A stretch of 64,000 nucleotides of DNA from Bordetella parapertussis (GTDB lineage: Bacteria > Bacteroidota > Bacteroidia > Chitinophagales > Chitinophagaceae). The notes under the pieces are model-generated. The model had not been told where the DNA came from and did not search any database. It saw nothing but the letters and a program-made list of their open reading frames with translations. Position 1 is the stretch's first letter. Every line of letters starts with the position of its first letter. Below, piece after piece: positions 50,922-60,039 of this stretch. A program made the translations under genes and the position numbers. The DNA is taken from contig CALQJX020000010.1 of NCBI GenBank assembly GCA_943331005.2, forward strand, positions 66,596 to 130,595. Reading direction: 5' to 3'.

Positions 50922-52340
50922 ATGACTAGAAACAGTATCCTGGTATTCGTTCTGTTGTTGCTTGCTGCTTGTGGCGGGCGCAGGGGCGGCACTACGTTGT
51001 TTCCGGTAAAGCAGGGTGGCTATTACGGTTATATCGACCGCAAAGGACAAACAGAGATACCTTTTCGTTACAGCAGGGCGGGTTGTTTTGAAGGTGGACT
51101 GGCTGTTGTGGCCAATCTCGATAATAATACCGGTTGGGGATACATAGATCATTCCGGCAAATACGTCATTAAGCCTGTTTATAGTGGCGCCACCGCCTTC
51201 AGCGAGGGGCTGGCATTTGTGGTGCCACATGGTGGCGAGCCGCAGGCAATAGATAAAAATGGTATTGTAAAGTTTCAGTTGCACGGAGCTGCTGCAGTAG
51301 AGAATTTCAGGGATGGCCTTGCTGCCTATAGTGTACTGGGTGCACAGGGCGAGCTCTGGGGCTTTGCCGATAAGAACGGAAATACGGTTATTCCGCCACT
51401 CTACAGGGCTGTAGGTTATTTCTCTTCGGGGCTATGCTGTGTCATGAACCGGAATGGAGAATGGGGCTACATCAATAAAAAAGGAAAGATGGTTATTCCT
51501 TCGCTTTACCAGAATGCCCATCCGTTCATTGGCGATCAGGCCAAGGTAGCTATTCGTGGCCACTGGGGTGTACTGCACAAGTCGGGCAAATTTATGCTGC
51601 CACCCCGCTATGCCGATGTAGATATAGATGGAGACAAATACCTCGTAAAGCATGAGGGCAAATGGGGATGGATAGCTGCCGATGGGGGTATAGAGATACC
51701 GCTGCTGTTCAACGATGCTTATCCCTTCAATGGCAATAAGTTTGCACCGGTAAGGTCGGGCGACAAATGGGGCTACATCAACAGTAAGGGAAAATTCATC
51801 ATCGCACCGCAGTACGACTTCGCCTTTGGTTTCGATGGCGGACTGGCCGTAGTGGAGAAAGGAGGCAAGTATGGCTTTATAGACGAGGGCGGTAAGTATG
51901 TCATAGAGCCCATCTACGATCACCTGCCGGTAGATTATTACATACGCTACTTTGCACCCACCTCTGCCTTCTATAATGTAAAGACCGATGTGAACGAACC
52001 TCGTATAGTGGCATATAAATGGCTCACCGCTTTTTACCGCATGGACTACAACGAAACCCGCAAATACGGCACCGACGATACCCGTGCGCTGCTCGATAAG
52101 TTTGCCGGTGTCAGCGAAATGATATCTGATTCTACCCGCAGACACATGTCCGGGGTTATGATAGGGGTAAATGGCTTCAGACAAAGTGGCGACAGGGCTA
52201 TTGTCTACTATACACTTTCCGATAATCGCGGTAAGGAGCAGATGCTCTTCCTGGTAAAAGTGAATAAGAAATGGCTGGTACAGTTCACCAAGAACGAGGA
52301 AGAAACACCTGCAGAGAACGATGAAGAGATCACAGAATAA
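50922..52340 (+). CDS. WG-repeat lipoprotein with C-terminal DUF4878-like domain
   Basis: A 472-aa lipoprotein: signal MTRNSILVFVLLLLAAC (Cys17). ATG 50922 is used rather than the TTG 5 codons earlier. Residues about 25-345 carry roughly nine WG-type repeats (WGYIDHSGKYVIKPVYSGA, WGFADKNGNTVIPPLYRA, WGYINKKGKMVIPSLYQNA), expected to form a beta-propeller-like surface. The last about 115 residues (YKWLTAFYRMDYNETRKYGT, KKWLVQFTKNEE) repeat the domain of the preceding lipoprotein. Probably an outer-membrane binding protein; partner unknown. Confidence 0.85.
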   Translation: MTRNSILVFVLLLLAACGGRRGGTTLFPVKQGGYYGYIDRKGQTEIPFRYSRAGCFEGGLAVVANLDNNTGWGYIDHSGKYVIKPVYSGATAFSEGLAFVVPHGGEPQAIDKNGIVKFQLHGAAAVENFRDGLAAYSVLGAQGELWGFADKNGNTVIPPLYRAVGYFSSGLCCVMNRNGEWGYINKKGKMVIPSLYQNAHPFIGDQAKVAIRGHWGVLHKSGKFMLPPRYADVDIDGDKYLVKHEGKWGWIAADGGIEIPLLFNDAYPFNGNKFAPVRSGDKWGYINSKGKFIIAPQYDFAFGFDGGLAVVEKGGKYGFIDEGGKYVIEPIYDHLPVDYYIRYFAPTSAFYNVKTDVNEPRIVAYKWLTAFYRMDYNETRKYGTDDTRALLDKFAGVSEMISDSTRRHMSGVMIGVNGFRQSGDRAIVYYTLSDNRGKEQMLFLVKVNKKWLVQFTKNEEETPAENDEEITE

Positions 52341-52393
52341 GAAAACGCTGCACCTACCCGGGGCATGCCTTATAATTCATCCGTCATAATTCA

Positions 52394-52401
52394 TACTTTT
52401 G
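52394..52401 (+). promoter_or_regulatory. -7 promoter box of the SpmA/SpmB-like gene
   Basis: TACTTTTG, full consensus, 7 nt before ATG 52409; another near-leaderless arrangement. Confidence 0.55.
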
Positions 52402-52408
52402 GCAGCAT

Positions 52409-53848
52409 ATGGTCCTTAGCAGGTTCTGGCTTATCATTATTATAGTGTCTGTTGTCTATGTGCTGGGTGCACTGGCCACCGGCAATGTATATTCTATAGA
52501 TCACATTGTGAATGGCAAACGCGATGACGCAATTCTGATAAAAGAGCAGTACCTGCAGCAGCTCCCGGCACCCGTTCGCGATAGCCTGGCAGTGGCTAAA
52601 GACGGCCGCTATGTATTGCATGGCGCCACAGCCAAACAAGACCTTACTTACACCCTTGATAAGGGTGTGGTGAAAATTACCCGGGGCAAGGTAGCAACAG
52701 ATGGTATCCTTCCTACCTGCAAAAGTGCCATCTTCGACCTCATACTCCCGCTCATTGCTTATCTGTCTTTCTTCTGCGGCATACTGCAGTTGCTCATAGA
52801 TTCCGGTGCTTCAGAGAAACTGGCCAAATTACTCAGTCCGGTTTTTGTAAAGGTCTTTCCCGATGTGCCGGCAAAGCATCCGGCCATTTCATACATGACC
52901 CTAAACTTTGCCGCCAACTTCCTCGGTCTCGACTCAGCTGCTACACCCTTCGGTCTAAAGGCTATGGAGAGCCTGCAGGAACTCAATCCCGATAAAGACA
53001 AGGCCAGCAATGCGCAGATCATGTTCCTTTGCCTGCATGCTGCAGGGCTCACACTCATACCCACCTCTATCATTGGCTACCGTGCCGCACAGAATGCACA
53101 AAACCCTGCCGATGTTATGCTGCCCTGCATCATCACATCCTTCATAGGCACATTGGCAGCGCTTATTCTGGTAGGCATCCGTCAGAAGATCAATTTCAAG
53201 AGCGGGGTACTACTCCTTTCCATTGGCGGTATTGCAGGCCTGCTCACCGGCCTTATGTTCTACATTACCCGTCTGGGCATTGCCGAGAAAAACCATTTCA
53301 CTGCCAACATTTCCAATGTTATTCTGCTCAGCATCATCCTGTTCATTCTCATTTATGCCTTCGTTCACGAAAAGGTATTTACCACGCAGGGCAAGAATGT
53401 CTTTTCTTCCTTTGTAGATGGGGTATCATCTGGACTCAATACGGGCATTACCATATTTCCCTACATTTTGGGTATGCTGGTCGCCATCTCCGTGTTCCGC
53501 AATAGTGGTGTGTTCGAGATGGTATCTGGTGCTTTGTCAAAGTTCTTCCTCATGCTCCATGTAGATCGTGGCGTGGTCGATGCCTTGCCGGTAGCTATTC
53601 TCAGGCCGTTCAGCTCCAGCGGCTCGCGCGGCTTCATGATAGATGCCATGCAGACCTTCGGGGTAGATTCTCTGGCAGGCCGTTTGTCCAGTGTGTTCCA
53701 GTGTTCTGCCGAGACCACCTTTTATGTCATAGCCGTTTACTTTGGCAGCGTCAAGGTGAAGAATACCCGGTACACACTCTCTACCATGTTGCTGGTAGAT
53801 CTTATCTGTGTCGTTGCAGCCATATTTGTTTGCACACTGTTCTTCTAG
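52409..53848 (+). CDS. Nucleoside-recognition (Gate) domain membrane protein, SpmA/SpmB-like fusion
   Basis: A 479-aa membrane protein with two nucleoside-recognition/Gate domains in tandem, equivalent to Bacillus SpmA and SpmB joined in one chain. Gate 1: SAIFDLILPLIAYLSFFCGI and NFAANFLGLDSAATPFGLKA; Gate 2: SGLNTGITIFPYILGMLVAI and LRPFSSSGSRGFMIDAMQTF. About ten hydrophobic segments. Residues 30-110 are a hydrophilic loop. The transported molecule, if any, is unknown; the organism is not a spore former by this evidence. Confidence 0.9.
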   Translation: MVLSRFWLIIIIVSVVYVLGALATGNVYSIDHIVNGKRDDAILIKEQYLQQLPAPVRDSLAVAKDGRYVLHGATAKQDLTYTLDKGVVKITRGKVATDGILPTCKSAIFDLILPLIAYLSFFCGILQLLIDSGASEKLAKLLSPVFVKVFPDVPAKHPAISYMTLNFAANFLGLDSAATPFGLKAMESLQELNPDKDKASNAQIMFLCLHAAGLTLIPTSIIGYRAAQNAQNPADVMLPCIITSFIGTLAALILVGIRQKINFKSGVLLLSIGGIAGLLTGLMFYITRLGIAEKNHFTANISNVILLSIILFILIYAFVHEKVFTTQGKNVFSSFVDGVSSGLNTGITIFPYILGMLVAISVFRNSGVFEMVSGALSKFFLMLHVDRGVVDALPVAILRPFSSSGSRGFMIDAMQTFGVDSLAGRLSSVFQCSAETTFYVIAVYFGSVKVKNTRYTLSTMLLVDLICVVAAIFVCTLFF

Positions 53849-53961
53849 TTTTCAGTCACTTTTATGGTCAGCCCCACCGGGGTTAATATTACTATGCAGT
53901 GTAGCTTCTTTTAATGGGGCATATACACAATATAAATACACTGCAATCGTTTTGTATAACA

Positions 53962-54372
53962 ATGAGATTTTTGTCATTGTTCCCCCTCCTTACTGCTGTG
54001 TTATTCTCTGCCTGCAAACAGCATGTGTGCACGCCCAATCCCGTTTTCAGCAAACTGGGACCCGAAACCAGAGAATACAAACAGGAACTTGTTAAGCAGT
54101 TAAGCACTGCAAAACTATCGGATATAGATTTTTACATAGGCGATTATACCCGCGAGGAACGGAGGCATTTTATAGAGGTGGCCATGCACGGCCGTCAGTT
54201 CTGCGCCTACACCACTATGGAGATCACCAATTGCCCCGATATGGCACACCTCATAGAAGTAAAGGGCATGTCCTACCGTAGTGCCGGCATCAGCAATCCC
54301 GTTTTCCATATAGACAGCACTTCCGGCAATTACAACTTCGTCCTCACAGATCTGGAAGATATTATTGACTAA
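53962..54372 (+). CDS. Small lipoprotein of unknown function
   Basis: A 136-aa lipoprotein with ATG 53962 (MRFLSLFPLLTAVLFSAC, lipobox FSAC). The mature part has further Cys residues (HVCTPNP, RQFCAYTT, ITNCPDM) and beta-rich segments (IDFYIGDYTREERRHFIEVA); the end is acidic (DLEDIID). No domain recognised. Separate from its neighbours. Confidence 0.68.
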   Translation: MRFLSLFPLLTAVLFSACKQHVCTPNPVFSKLGPETREYKQELVKQLSTAKLSDIDFYIGDYTREERRHFIEVAMHGRQFCAYTTMEITNCPDMAHLIEVKGMSYRSAGISNPVFHIDSTSGNYNFVLTDLEDIID

Positions 54373-54481
54373 GATTCCATGACTGCATTTCACCCCTCCA
54401 CCTAAATACCGTCTTCCCCTTGACGGCGATCATGGTTCAGATCAAAATACTCCGTTTCTTTGCACATAAACTGGGAACAAC

Positions 54482-54994
54482 ATGCCATATATTTTGCCCG
54501 TAAAGGGAGTAATGCCGGAAATACCTGAATCTTGTTTTGTAGCTCCCAATGCTACTATAGTAGGCGATGTGATAATGGGCGAAGATTGCAGCATCTGGTT
54601 CAATGCCGTGATACGCGGAGATGTGAACAGCATCAGGATAGGCAATAAGGTCAACATTCAGGATGGTGCCTGCATACACTGCACCTACCAGAAAACAAAA
54701 ACAGAGATAGGTAACAACGTTTCTATAGGCCACAATGCACTGGTGCATGGTTGCCGGGTAGAAGATAATGTACTCATAGGCATGGGCTCTATTGTTATGG
54801 ACAATGTGGAGATAGGCGCCAACAGTATTATAGCTGCCGGCGCAGTAGTGCTGGAAGGCACCAAGGTGCCCGCCGGCAGTGTGTTTGCGGGTGTACCTGC
54901 AAAAAAGGTAAAAGACATCAGTCAGGAATTGCTGAAGGGAGAAGTGGAGCGTATAGCCAACAACTACCTCATGTACAGTTCATGGTTCAAATAA
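54482..54994 (+). CDS. Gamma carbonic anhydrase family protein
   Basis: A 170-aa left-handed beta-helix protein with hexapeptide repeats, trimeric zinc enzyme type. Marks: IVGDVIMGEDCSIWFNAVIRGD, VNIQDGACIHCTYQKTKTEI, GNNVSIGHNALVHGCRVEDN; the three metal-ligand His residues are in IHC, GHN and VHG. It may interconvert CO2 and bicarbonate, although many family members show no activity. It lies 21 bp before the cation transporter gene, so they are probably co-transcribed. Confidence 0.93.
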   Translation: MPYILPVKGVMPEIPESCFVAPNATIVGDVIMGEDCSIWFNAVIRGDVNSIRIGNKVNIQDGACIHCTYQKTKTEIGNNVSIGHNALVHGCRVEDNVLIGMGSIVMDNVEIGANSIIAAGAVVLEGTKVPAGSVFAGVPAKKVKDISQELLKGEVERIANNYLMYSSWFK

Positions 54995-55015
54995 CAAGTA
55001 GCTAAGCGCCAATAT

Positions 55016-55969
55016 ATGGGAGGGCATCATCACGGGCACGGTCATAGCAGCAGCGGGGAGCATGGGCATGGTCACCATCATCACCATCATCATCATGGCG
55101 GGCAGAAGGTAAGCAATGCTTTTGTGGCCGGCATCATGCTCAATATGCTGTTTGTGATAGTGCAGGCAAGTGCCGGTCTCTTCACCGGCTCGGTTGCCCT
55201 CCTCTCCGATGCCGGTCACAACCTCAGCGATGTGGCCAGCCTTGGCTTGTCGTTGGTGGCCTACAGGTTGGCTCGCCGCAAACCTTCCGGTACGTTTACT
55301 TATGGTTATAAAAAGTCTACTGTGCTGGCTGCCCTGGCCAATGCGGTAGTGTTGCTCATTGCAATAGGCATACTCAGTGTAGAGGCTGTGCAGCGCATAC
55401 AGCATCCGCAACCGGTTGCCGGGGGTATTGTTGCCATTGTTGCCGGTATCGGTATAGTGGTCAACTTCGGCAGTGCCATGTTCTTCTTCCGCAGCAAAGA
55501 CCACGATCTCAACACAAAGGGCGCATATCTGCATCTGCTCTCAGATGCACTTGTATCGCTGGGTGTGGTTATTGCAGGCATCATCATTTCATATACCGGC
55601 TGGTATTGGCTCGATGGTGCTGTGAGTATTGTTATATTGCTGGTCATACTCGTCAGCACTTGGTCGTTGCTCACCCATAGCCTGCGCATGGCGCTCGATG
55701 CGGTGCCGGAAAATGTGAATGCTGAAGAGATAAAGGATCTGGTAAGAACCACACCGGGTGTGGAAGAAATGCACCATACGCACATATGGGCCATGAGCAC
55801 CACTCAGAATGCACTTACCACACACCTCACCCTCAGCGACAAACTGAGCTTCGAGGAAAAACTGAAACTGGTGCACGAGATCAAACACATGCTGGCGCAC
55901 CACCACATTCATCACGCCACTATAGAGCTGGAATCCCGCAGGCAGCCCTGCGAGGATAAAGACTGCTGA
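55016..55969 (+). CDS. Cation diffusion facilitator (Zn/Co/Cd efflux) with His-rich N-terminus
   Basis: A 317-aa CDF transporter (CzcD/ZitB-like). The first 28 residues are almost all His and Gly, including a run of eight His, a likely metal-sensing or buffering tail. Six membrane helices follow; the metal site is formed by LLSDAGHNLSDVASLG in helix 2 and LHLLSDALVSLGVV in helix 5. The C-terminal cytoplasmic domain ends in HHHIHHATIELES and Cys residues. It follows the gamma carbonic anhydrase gene by 21 bp, perhaps linked through zinc. Confidence 0.94.
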   Translation: MGGHHHGHGHSSSGEHGHGHHHHHHHHGGQKVSNAFVAGIMLNMLFVIVQASAGLFTGSVALLSDAGHNLSDVASLGLSLVAYRLARRKPSGTFTYGYKKSTVLAALANAVVLLIAIGILSVEAVQRIQHPQPVAGGIVAIVAGIGIVVNFGSAMFFFRSKDHDLNTKGAYLHLLSDALVSLGVVIAGIIISYTGWYWLDGAVSIVILLVILVSTWSLLTHSLRMALDAVPENVNAEEIKDLVRTTPGVEEMHHTHIWAMSTTQNALTTHLTLSDKLSFEEKLKLVHEIKHMLAHHHIHHATIELESRRQPCEDKDC

Positions 55970-55984
55970 CAAAAGAATTGCTGC

Positions 55985-56623
55985 TTACTGGTCATACTTT
56001 CCGCGCATCATGATGCCGTAAAAGATATGCAGCACCCCGAAACCAAGTCCCCAGAAAATAAGCCCGTGACCCGGAAAGAACATCGCTGCGCAACCCAGTG
56101 CCACATCCAGCATGCCCAGGTAGCGTATATCCGAAAAAGTATGTCTACCTGCACTTAGCAGGGCTAGGCCGTAGAATACCAGACAGGCGGGTGCAACAAA
56201 CATGCCGCAACCATAGTAGATGAACAGCAGACAGAACACCCCGCCTGCAAACACCGGGTAGAACAGTTGCGCCAGCATCATTCGGGATGCGTTGTTCCAT
56301 GCCTTGCGCCCCATGCGTGCCGCCTTGCGTTGCGTAAAAAAGATAACACCGCCCATGGCTGTTGCAAACACAGCTATCCCCAGAAAAATGAAGTTGACCG
56401 TATAACTGTCAAAATGGGTGGCAGATGCATATAGTGTAGAGCCTATGCCCTTATACTCTGGCTGTTGCAGCCAGCGCTCACCTATGAAAGCACCTATGAG
56501 GGCCACAGTGCCGGCCCATATACCACTCCATCCGCTCAGAGATATGATGCGGGCAGAACGGTCCATGATGCTGCGTATCTCACGCAGCGCTTCCTGTGTC
56601 TCGTCATTGTGTTGCTGTTCCAT
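55985..56623 (-). CDS. Membrane protein of unknown function
   Basis: A 212-aa protein. ATG 56623 (MEQQHNDETQEALREIRSIM) is preferred, since earlier codons encode sequence unlike the rest. A hydrophilic N-terminus (residues 1-25) is followed by about five to six hydrophobic segments (SGWSGIWAGTVALIGAFI, FIFLGIAVFATAMGGVIFF, MLAQLFYPVFAGGVFCLLFI, MLDVALGCAAMFF). No family named. The context gives no function; the stop lies 15 bp from the convergent CDF stop. Confidence 0.7.
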   Translation of the reverse strand: MEQQHNDETQEALREIRSIMDRSARIISLSGWSGIWAGTVALIGAFIGERWLQQPEYKGIGSTLYASATHFDSYTVNFIFLGIAVFATAMGGVIFFTQRKAARMGRKAWNNASRMMLAQLFYPVFAGGVFCLLFIYYGCGMFVAPACLVFYGLALLSAGRHTFSDIRYLGMLDVALGCAAMFFPGHGLIFWGLGFGVLHIFYGIMMRGKYDQ

Positions 56624-56704
56624 AATTGCGCACTTTGATATACAAAGTAACACGCTTCCGTCGATATGCCAAAAACCACCATCTGCGGCATCCCTCTGCT
56701 TAAG

Positions 56705-56738
56705 CAACAAAGGCACACCCATCGGTGTGCCTTTGTTG
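56705..56738 (-). terminator. Terminator after the first POT transporter gene
   Basis: A 15-bp perfect stem CAACAAAGGCACACC / GGTGTGCCTTTGTTG with loop CATC, 18 bp past the stop at 56757 on the minus strand. T-run after it is weak. Confidence 0.75.
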
Positions 56739-56756
56739 TTTAATGGTAAGAATAGC

Positions 56757-58259
56757 TTACTTCACTTCGTGCATCAGTTTGCGTATCAGCGGCGATATGA
56801 TCACCAGTGCCGCGCCTGCTATCAATGCATAGATGGCCAGGTTCTTATAACCATCCGTATAGGCCATCAGTTTTTCGGTTTGTGTGGCATTTTCGCCCAC
56901 CTGCGACATGGCTGCGCCAAGTATACCTGCAGCATACTGCCCGTAGGCGCTCGCCAGGAACCACATGCCCATCATCATGCCATGCAGCGGCTTGGGGGCC
57001 AGCGTGGTCATCAGCGACAAGCCTATCGGCGACAGGCACAGCTCACCCAGCGTAGACACCAGATAAGCCAGTGTGAAGAGGTTCAGCGATGTTTTACCAT
57101 CCGCATCGGCAAAGAAGCGGGTATAGTAATACAGGTAGAACGACAGGCTCACGAACAGGAATCCTATCCCGAATTTGATAACAGTATTCGGTTCTATCTT
57201 TTTTCTCGACAGCCACACCCACAGCAGTCCTGCCAGCGGGCTCAGCACCACCACAAACAATGAGTTAGATGAGTTGTTCACCGCATTCGGGTCTATCTTC
57301 ATACCCAGCACCGTATCATGCAGATTGTTCAGTGCAAACAGGCTCAGCGATCCGCCGGCCTGCTCAAAGAATGCCCAGAAAAATATACTGAATACTATGA
57401 ATACCATTGCTGCAACCATCTTCTGTTTTGCAGCCTTGCTGTCCAGTTTAAAGATCTCGTAGATGATATACAGCAGCGCCAGCGGCCCTACCGTATACAT
57501 AAAGTAGTCGGTATACTCACTTTTTTTCACCATCAGGTATATGAGCGGTATCACCAGCAGAGAGCCTGCATAGACCATAATATCGTTGCGGCGAATCTTG
57601 TTCTCGGGTAGTAAGCCACGCATAGGGGGCAGCCCTATAGGGCCCAGGGTGCGCTTCGTAAACAGGAATATCGACAGGCCTATGATCATACCAATACCTG
57701 CCAGCGCAAAAGCCAGATTCCACGAGTAGTTTTTGGCTACCAGTATACACAGCCAGCCCCCCAGCAATGCACCTATATTGATGCCGCTGTAGAACATACC
57801 AAAACCCGCATCTTTTCTCGGGTCTGCCTCCTTATAAAGATTGCCCACCATGCTCGATATGTTGGGCTTGAAGAAGCCCGTGCCTATTATGGTGAAGCTG
57901 ATACCTATATAGTACAGTTCCTTGGGCGATAATGCCAGTGTGAAGCTGCCCACGATCATTAGTAAGCCACCCCAGAAGATAGACTTGCGGAAACCCAGCA
58001 GCTTGTCGGCAAACAAACCACCCACAAAGGTCATGGCATAGATAAAGGCCTGTATGCCGCCATATTTCAGCTGTGCATCTCCTTCAGAGAGCAGCAGCTC
58101 CTTTACCATAAAAACGGTAAGCATACCCCTCATACCATAGAACGCAAATCGTTCCCACATCTCCGAGAAGAACAGGTACCAGAGCTGCTTCGGGTATTTC
58201 CCTTCAAAGTTCTGTATCTGGTCCAGCGTCACTTCGCCGGTTTCTTGTTGTGCAGCCAT
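56757..58259 (-). CDS. POT/PTR family peptide:H+ symporter (copy 1)
   Basis: A 500-aa proton-coupled oligopeptide transporter of the major facilitator superfamily. The ExxER proton-coupling motif is in SEMWERFAFYGMRG; POT signatures GGLFADKLLGFRKSIFWGG and GFFKPNISSMVGNLY follow, and FFWAFFEQAGGSLSLFA is the helix 7 motif. About 14 membrane segments. It is a tandem paralogue of the gene at 58392, sharing motifs but transcribed separately. Confidence 0.93.
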   Translation of the reverse strand: MAAQQETGEVTLDQIQNFEGKYPKQLWYLFFSEMWERFAFYGMRGMLTVFMVKELLLSEGDAQLKYGGIQAFIYAMTFVGGLFADKLLGFRKSIFWGGLLMIVGSFTLALSPKELYYIGISFTIIGTGFFKPNISSMVGNLYKEADPRKDAGFGMFYSGINIGALLGGWLCILVAKNYSWNLAFALAGIGMIIGLSIFLFTKRTLGPIGLPPMRGLLPENKIRRNDIMVYAGSLLVIPLIYLMVKKSEYTDYFMYTVGPLALLYIIYEIFKLDSKAAKQKMVAAMVFIVFSIFFWAFFEQAGGSLSLFALNNLHDTVLGMKIDPNAVNNSSNSLFVVVLSPLAGLLWVWLSRKKIEPNTVIKFGIGFLFVSLSFYLYYYTRFFADADGKTSLNLFTLAYLVSTLGELCLSPIGLSLMTTLAPKPLHGMMMGMWFLASAYGQYAAGILGAAMSQVGENATQTEKLMAYTDGYKNLAIYALIAGAALVIISPLIRKLMHEVK

Positions 58260-58343
58260 AATTTTTCAGAATTGCTTTTTAAAGATTCTACCCCAAAGTA
58301 AGGCATATTTTTTATTTCACCCTTTCGGGGGTAGGCACATAAA

Positions 58344-58372
58344 AAAAGCAGGGCTTTCGGCCCTGCTTTTCA
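58344..58372 (-). terminator. Terminator after the second POT transporter gene
   Basis: Stem AAAAGCAGGGC / GCCCTGCTTTT (11 bp) with a 5-nt loop; on the minus strand it ends in a run of seven T. It insulates the two POT genes. Confidence 0.9.
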
Positions 58373-58391
58373 TTTAGTTGGTTGTTCAGTA

Positions 58392-59951
58392 TTAGTGCAC
58401 ACCGTGCATCATCTTCTGCAGTTTTTTGCACAGTAGGAAGAGGATGATAGAAGCAGCACCTGAGAAACCTACGAAGATCATGAAGTAGGTATACAGGCTG
58501 TCTATTTCTATGCCCATAAAGTGTGGGTGAGTTGGCAGTGCAGGGTCAGGGTACAGAGAGCTCATGGCGCCCGCCAGCTTGTTGCCGGTAGCTATCGCCA
58601 GGAACCATATACCCATCATCAGCGAGGTAAACCTGCCCGGCGTCAGTTTATTCACCATAGACAGTCCGATAGGGCTCAGGAACAGCTCACCTATAGTGTG
58701 CAGGAAGTAAAGACCTGTCAGCCACAGCATGCTTGCTCCGGTAGATGGGATGTCTTTTGCGCCTATTGCAATGAAGAAATAACCCATTGCCAGAAAGGCA
58801 AGACCCAGAGACTGTTTGTAAGGAGCTACAGGGTTGATGCCTTTTTTGGCAAGACCCACCCACATAGCACTGATGATGGGTGCCAGCAGTACTATGAAGC
58901 CTGCGTTGAAGCTCTGGAAATAGCTGGCAGGCATCACCTTGCCCATTATGTTACGGTTGGTCTGCTCTGCAGCAAAGAAGGTAAGCGAAGCACCTGCCTG
59001 CTCAAAGCACATCCAGAAGAACACTACAAAGATCATGATCAGAATGATCACCCACAGCCTGTCTTTTTCTACCTTGGTGAGCGACTGGTCGGTTATGATC
59101 ACGAACGGACCTACCAGCGTCATGCCATAGATCAGCGACCCCCATACATCCAGTCCGGCTCCAAAATAAAGCGCAGAGAATACACTTACTATACCACCTA
59201 TAAGAATGGTAAGCTGCTGCTTGCTGAAGCCGCCGTTGCTCTTGCCGGCTGTTTCGCTGCCTTCTGCAGCTGTGTCTATCATTTTGTTAGGGCCTACACC
59301 CAGCTGGCGGCCGTCAGGGCCCACCACATACTTGTCTTTAGTGAAGTAGAAGATCACAAGGCTTAGTAACATACCTATACCTGCCGAAAGGAAACCCCAT
59401 TTGAAGTCTACTTCTTCGCCCAGGTAACCGCAGATAAGTGGTGCCACGAATGCACCGGCATTGATACCCATGTAGAATATGGTATACGCCGAATCTTTAC
59501 GGCTGTCATTATCTGGATACAGCTGACCCACCATGGTAGATATGTTGGGTTTGAAGAAACCATTACCAAATATCAGGAAGGTAAGACCTGTCCACATAAG
59601 TGCTATTGCAGAGCCCTTATCTGCTGCCTGAGACAGTGTTGCAGAGAAGAACATCAGGAATTGACCCAGCGACATCAGCAAACCGCCTATGAAGATAGAT
59701 TTACGGTTGCCCCAATAACGGTCGGCCATATAACCGCCAATCAGTGGGGTCAGATACACAAGACCGGTATAGCTACCGTATATTTCACTGGCTGCTGCTT
59801 TGTCCAGCAGCAACATCTTGGTCATGTACAACATGAAGATGGCGCGCATGCCATAATAGCTGAAGCGTTCCCAGAACTCAGTTGCAAATAATACATACAG
59901 TCCCTTTGGGTGCCCCTTTTGTGGCATGGTCGATCCGTTTTGATTACTCAT
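58392..59951 (-). CDS. POT/PTR family peptide:H+ symporter (copy 2)
   Basis: A 519-aa oligopeptide symporter. Marks: TEFWERFSYYGMRAI (ExxER), GGYMADRYWGNRKSIFIGG, GNGFFKPNISTMVGQLY and FFWMCFEQAGASLTFFA. It carries a longer cytoplasmic loop with an insertion at about residues 210-245 (DGRQLGVGPNKMIDTAAEGS) that copy 1 lacks. The upstream gene order places it first, followed by copy 1 on the same strand after a terminator, so the pair looks like an old duplication with independent control. Confidence 0.93.
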   Translation of the reverse strand: MSNQNGSTMPQKGHPKGLYVLFATEFWERFSYYGMRAIFMLYMTKMLLLDKAAASEIYGSYTGLVYLTPLIGGYMADRYWGNRKSIFIGGLLMSLGQFLMFFSATLSQAADKGSAIALMWTGLTFLIFGNGFFKPNISTMVGQLYPDNDSRKDSAYTIFYMGINAGAFVAPLICGYLGEEVDFKWGFLSAGIGMLLSLVIFYFTKDKYVVGPDGRQLGVGPNKMIDTAAEGSETAGKSNGGFSKQQLTILIGGIVSVFSALYFGAGLDVWGSLIYGMTLVGPFVIITDQSLTKVEKDRLWVIILIMIFVVFFWMCFEQAGASLTFFAAEQTNRNIMGKVMPASYFQSFNAGFIVLLAPIISAMWVGLAKKGINPVAPYKQSLGLAFLAMGYFFIAIGAKDIPSTGASMLWLTGLYFLHTIGELFLSPIGLSMVNKLTPGRFTSLMMGIWFLAIATGNKLAGAMSSLYPDPALPTHPHFMGIEIDSLYTYFMIFVGFSGAASIILFLLCKKLQKMMHGVH

Positions 59952-60039
59952 AATTATATATTAAGCGTTTTCTGTTGAAACTGCCAATTTAGTAAAATAT
60001 TTAGCGCTCCGCCCCCATTTTTTTAGTTTTTTTGCACTT

